Positions 46,037-48,234 of a stretch of 48,234 nucleotides of DNA are shown here, piece by piece (positions within the stretch are counted from its first letter, which is position 1; each line of letters begins with the position of its first letter). The DNA is from Oceanotoga teriensis. GTDB taxonomy: Bacteria > Thermotogota > Thermotogae > Petrotogales > Petrotogaceae. The translations under genes and the position numbers were made by a program. The notes beneath the pieces are model-generated. The model was not told where the DNA came from. It did not search any database and saw nothing but the letters and a program-made list of their open reading frames with translations. The stretch covers positions 1 to 48,234 of the forward strand of contig NZ_QGGI01000018.1 in NCBI RefSeq assembly GCF_003148465.1. The letters are read 5' to 3'.

Positions 46037-47314
46037 TTACATACCAAAAATCTTACCTATTCCACTAGAAATTAATGCCCATATGGAGAAATCATTACCT
46101 CCAAAGATTAATATCCATTCAGATATTGTATTTTTTAATATAGGAACAGAGAAACCTACTAAGAATATCATAATTATTCCAGCAACAGCTGAACCAATTA
46201 TAGCTCCTCTTTTACCACCAGTACCATTACCTATTACTGCAGCTGTACCTATTTCAAAGAAACAAGTTATTGTAAGCGGTAAAACAGCATAATTAAATAA
46301 ACCTGCTTTTCCAACTATAACAAGAGTTATTATAGATGTTATCATTGATACAACGAAACCTATTATTACAGCATTTGGAGCGTATGGAAATATTATTGGA
46401 CAGTCTAATGCTGGTACAGCATTAGGTATAACCTTATCAGATATTCCCTTAAATGCCGGTATTATTTCTGAAAGCATCATTCTTACACCCATTAAGAGAA
46501 CCGTTAATCCAGCACCAAATAATACTCCTTGCATAATAGCAAATATAACAAGACTTTTTTCAGCACCAAATACACTGGCTCTATCTGCCCCTATCATTAA
46601 TCCTACAACTATATAAACAAAAAACATTACTATAGAAGAAGTTATTGTGATCTCTTTTAAGAAATCCAATTGTTTTGGAAATTTTATATCTTCTGTAGAT
46701 TTACTCTTATCTCCAAATAATTTTCCAAGATATCCTGAAATCAATGATAATCCCACTGTTGGATGACCCAATGTAAATGAATCATCACCAGTAACATTCT
46801 TTACAAATGGTTTGATCAAAGCTGGAGTAACTATTATATATATCGCCGTCAAAATAGTTGAAAAAGCAGTTAATCCAGCACCTTTTAATCCTGATTCAAC
46901 GCCAACAGCGGTGAAAACAAATGGAAACCAAAAAAGCATATGTCCTGTTAAAAAAACATTCTTTAACTTTGTAAATCTTGCAACGATTAAATTGATTGCA
47001 AATGCTAATACCATTGCCAATCCTATTTGAGAACCATATGTTGATAAAAATTTATCTGTTCCCATAGGATTCATAGTTGCCGCACCATCTATTTTATACA
47101 ATACATTAAAAGCTTCTGATAAAGGTGAAATTGAATTTACAAGTATAGTTGTTCCTTGAGTTAATATTACCACACCTATTATCGTTTTCATAGTACCTTT
47201 AACTAGATCTGAAAATGATTTTTTTTGAATTAGCAAACCTACAAAAGATATAATCCCTAAAAATATAGCAGGTTCTCTAAAAATTTGATTAATTATAAAA
47301 TTTATAACAGCCAT
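46037..47314 (-). CDS. PTS ascorbate-family EIIC permease
   Basis: A 425-residue integral membrane transporter of the UlaA/SgaT family, with about 10-11 helices. The N-terminal LLIQKKSFSDLVKGTMKTIIGVVILTQG matches the conserved start of UlaA. Its neighbours encode separate EIIB and EIIA subunits of the same family. UlaA itself imports L-ascorbate, but this family also transports other substrates, so the sugar is not settled. It is third in the operon, 21 bases after the EIIB gene. Confidence 0.92.
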   Translation of the reverse strand: MAVINFIINQIFREPAIFLGIISFVGLLIQKKSFSDLVKGTMKTIIGVVILTQGTTILVNSISPLSEAFNVLYKIDGAATMNPMGTDKFLSTYGSQIGLAMVLAFAINLIVARFTKLKNVFLTGHMLFWFPFVFTAVGVESGLKGAGLTAFSTILTAIYIIVTPALIKPFVKNVTGDDSFTLGHPTVGLSLISGYLGKLFGDKSKSTEDIKFPKQLDFLKEITITSSIVMFFVYIVVGLMIGADRASVFGAEKSLVIFAIMQGVLFGAGLTVLLMGVRMMLSEIIPAFKGISDKVIPNAVPALDCPIIFPYAPNAVIIGFVVSMITSIITLVIVGKAGLFNYAVLPLTITCFFEIGTAAVIGNGTGGKRGAIIGSAVAGIIMIFLVGFSVPILKNTISEWILIFGGNDFSIWALISSGIGKIFGM

Positions 47315-47335
47315 AATCTTCTTCCTCCCCTATTT

Positions 47336-47626
47336 TTATTTAGAAAGTTCCTTCATTATTTCTAATCCCTTTTCTTCAACTTCTTTTTTATTTAAAAAAT
47401 TGTTTATTATTATAACTGGTACATTCATCTTTTCTTTTAAACTTTCTCCAAGTTCTTCAGATGTAAAAACTAAATCACATGTTGTAGAAGATGCACTACC
47501 AACATCAGAAGTAAAAACCTCCGCATCTATTCCATTACTTTTTGCAACTTCATCTATTTTCATCTTTAAAATCATTGAAGATCCAACTCCAAATCCACAA
47601 ACTGCCATAACTTTAATTCTTGACAT
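47336..47626 (-). CDS. PTS ascorbate-family EIIB subunit
   Basis: A 96-residue cytoplasmic phosphocarrier. The phosphorylated cysteine is Cys10 in VMAVCGFGVGSSMILKMK, the lactose/ascorbate-type EIIB P-loop. It passes phosphate from EIIA to the sugar at EIIC. It starts behind AAGGAGGA, 13 bases after the EIIA gene. Confidence 0.94.
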   Translation of the reverse strand: MSRIKVMAVCGFGVGSSMILKMKIDEVAKSNGIDAEVFTSDVGSASSTTCDLVFTSEELGESLKEKMNVPVIIINNFLNKKEVEEKGLEIMKELSK

Positions 47627-47639
47627 AAATTATTCCTCC

Positions 47640-48083
47640 TTAAATTTTATTTAATAAATTATATATTTCATTCTCATCAGAAGATTCAGATATTTCTTCT
47701 ACAAAACCTTCTTTTTCTAAAAGATCTGCTATTTTTGATAGGTTTTGTAAATGCCCTTCACTTTCCTTCGACGCAAAAGAAAATACGAGCTTAACAGGAT
47801 CATTTTTTTTATTTCCAAATTCTACAGGTTTTTTTAATGTTATAAGGCTTATATCAGACTTATATACTATTTTATTATCGGGTTTTGAATGGGCTATTGC
47901 TATTCCTGGTGCAATAACTATATATGGACCTAATTTTTTAACAGAATCAATCATATTTTCAACATATTTTTTACTTATACTCTTACTCTTAACCAATAAG
48001 TCTCCAGATACTCTAATCGCATCTTCCCAATTAGATACGTCTACATTAACCTTTATATTTTCTTTTTTTATTAATTCTTTCAA
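47640..48083 (-). CDS. PTS fructose/mannitol/ascorbate-type EIIA subunit
   Basis: A 147-residue cytoplasmic phosphocarrier of the EIIA type 2 family. The active-site His65 lies in APGIAIAHSKPDN, and the later ISLITLKKPVEFGNKKNDPVKLVFSFASKE is typical. It starts at TTG behind GGGAGGA and is the first gene of the operon EIIA-EIIB-EIIC-SIS-regulator. It needs general PTS proteins EI and HPr, which are not in this window. Confidence 0.93.
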   Translation of the reverse strand: MKELIKKENIKVNVDVSNWEDAIRVSGDLLVKSKSISKKYVENMIDSVKKLGPYIVIAPGIAIAHSKPDNKIVYKSDISLITLKKPVEFGNKKNDPVKLVFSFASKESEGHLQNLSKIADLLEKEGFVEEISESSDENEIYNLLNKI

Positions 48084-48234
48084 TTGATATCCTCCCTCTA
48101 TAAAATACGCTTAAGTGAATATTTCATGATAATTCATAGAAATTAAAAAAAACAAAAAAATATAAAAGATAATAAATAATGAAAGAAATTTTATTTATTA
48201 AAAAATTAATAAACATAAAATATGGTAGTAGTTA
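48084..48234. other. Right-edge upstream region of the PTS operon
   Basis: About 150 A/T-rich bases upstream of the EIIA gene. They should contain the PTS promoter and activator site, but I see no confident -10/-35 pair or operator palindrome. Confidence 0.4.

Overview
The window is a very A+T-rich bacterial chromosome segment. It looks like a member of the Thermotogota, most likely the Petrotogales (Petrotoga/Geotoga/Oceanotoga-like). The reasons are a TM1586-type nitroreductase, UgpABE-like sugar transport without its own ATPase, Thermotoga-like fba and ackA, and genes rich in Lys, Ile and Asn. This placement comes from recognising protein families; no database was searched. Many start codons are TTG. 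At least eleven promoters share an extended -10 element of the form TGnTATAAT.

Layout. Positions 1-4215 (+) hold fba, ackA and a B12-binding-type radical SAM protein. Positions 4376-9945 (-) hold a chemotaxis receptor, a DUF3783 protein, ldhA, a YjbQ protein, a Crp/Fnr regulator and a transaldolase. Positions 10287-15456 (+) form a pheST operon led by two uncharacterised genes and followed by a small acidic protein. An MFS exporter-like gene (-) then faces away from a CIRCE-controlled groES-groEL operon. Positions 19188-22270 (+) are a three-gene ABC importer resembling UgpB-A-E. Positions 22300-23193 (-) carry an odd stand-alone ABC ATPase with degenerate catalytic motifs. ccdA plus a secreted thioredoxin (+) follow, then a minus-strand block with an HD-GYP receptor, a DUF1292 protein, HU, DegV and an SDR. 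A nitroreductase and a secreted metallophosphoesterase (+) precede the accessory island.

The accessory island (32590-41186, +) is the most interesting part. It encodes a 1004-residue PglX/Eco57I-type adenine methyltransferase, a 791-residue RecQ-like helicase and an 860-residue BrxC-like P-loop ATPase. Two tandem micro-ORFs of 28 and 35 codons follow, behind a near-consensus promoter. This looks like a compact BREX-related anti-phage module that lacks PglZ, BrxA, BrxB and BrxL, at least within this window. I do not recognise this exact gene set as a named system.

After the island come a CaCA-type cation antiporter (+), a YcdX-like PHP phosphoesterase (-) and a complete minus-strand ascorbate-family PTS operon. 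Its order is EIIA, EIIB, EIIC, SIS-domain protein and PRD/EIIB/EIIA regulator, and it was probably acquired for uptake of an unidentified sugar or sugar acid. Central metabolism is represented by aldolase, transaldolase, lactate dehydrogenase and acetate kinase, which fits a fermentative sugar-using anaerobe. No rRNA, tRNA, CRISPR array or insertion sequence was seen.
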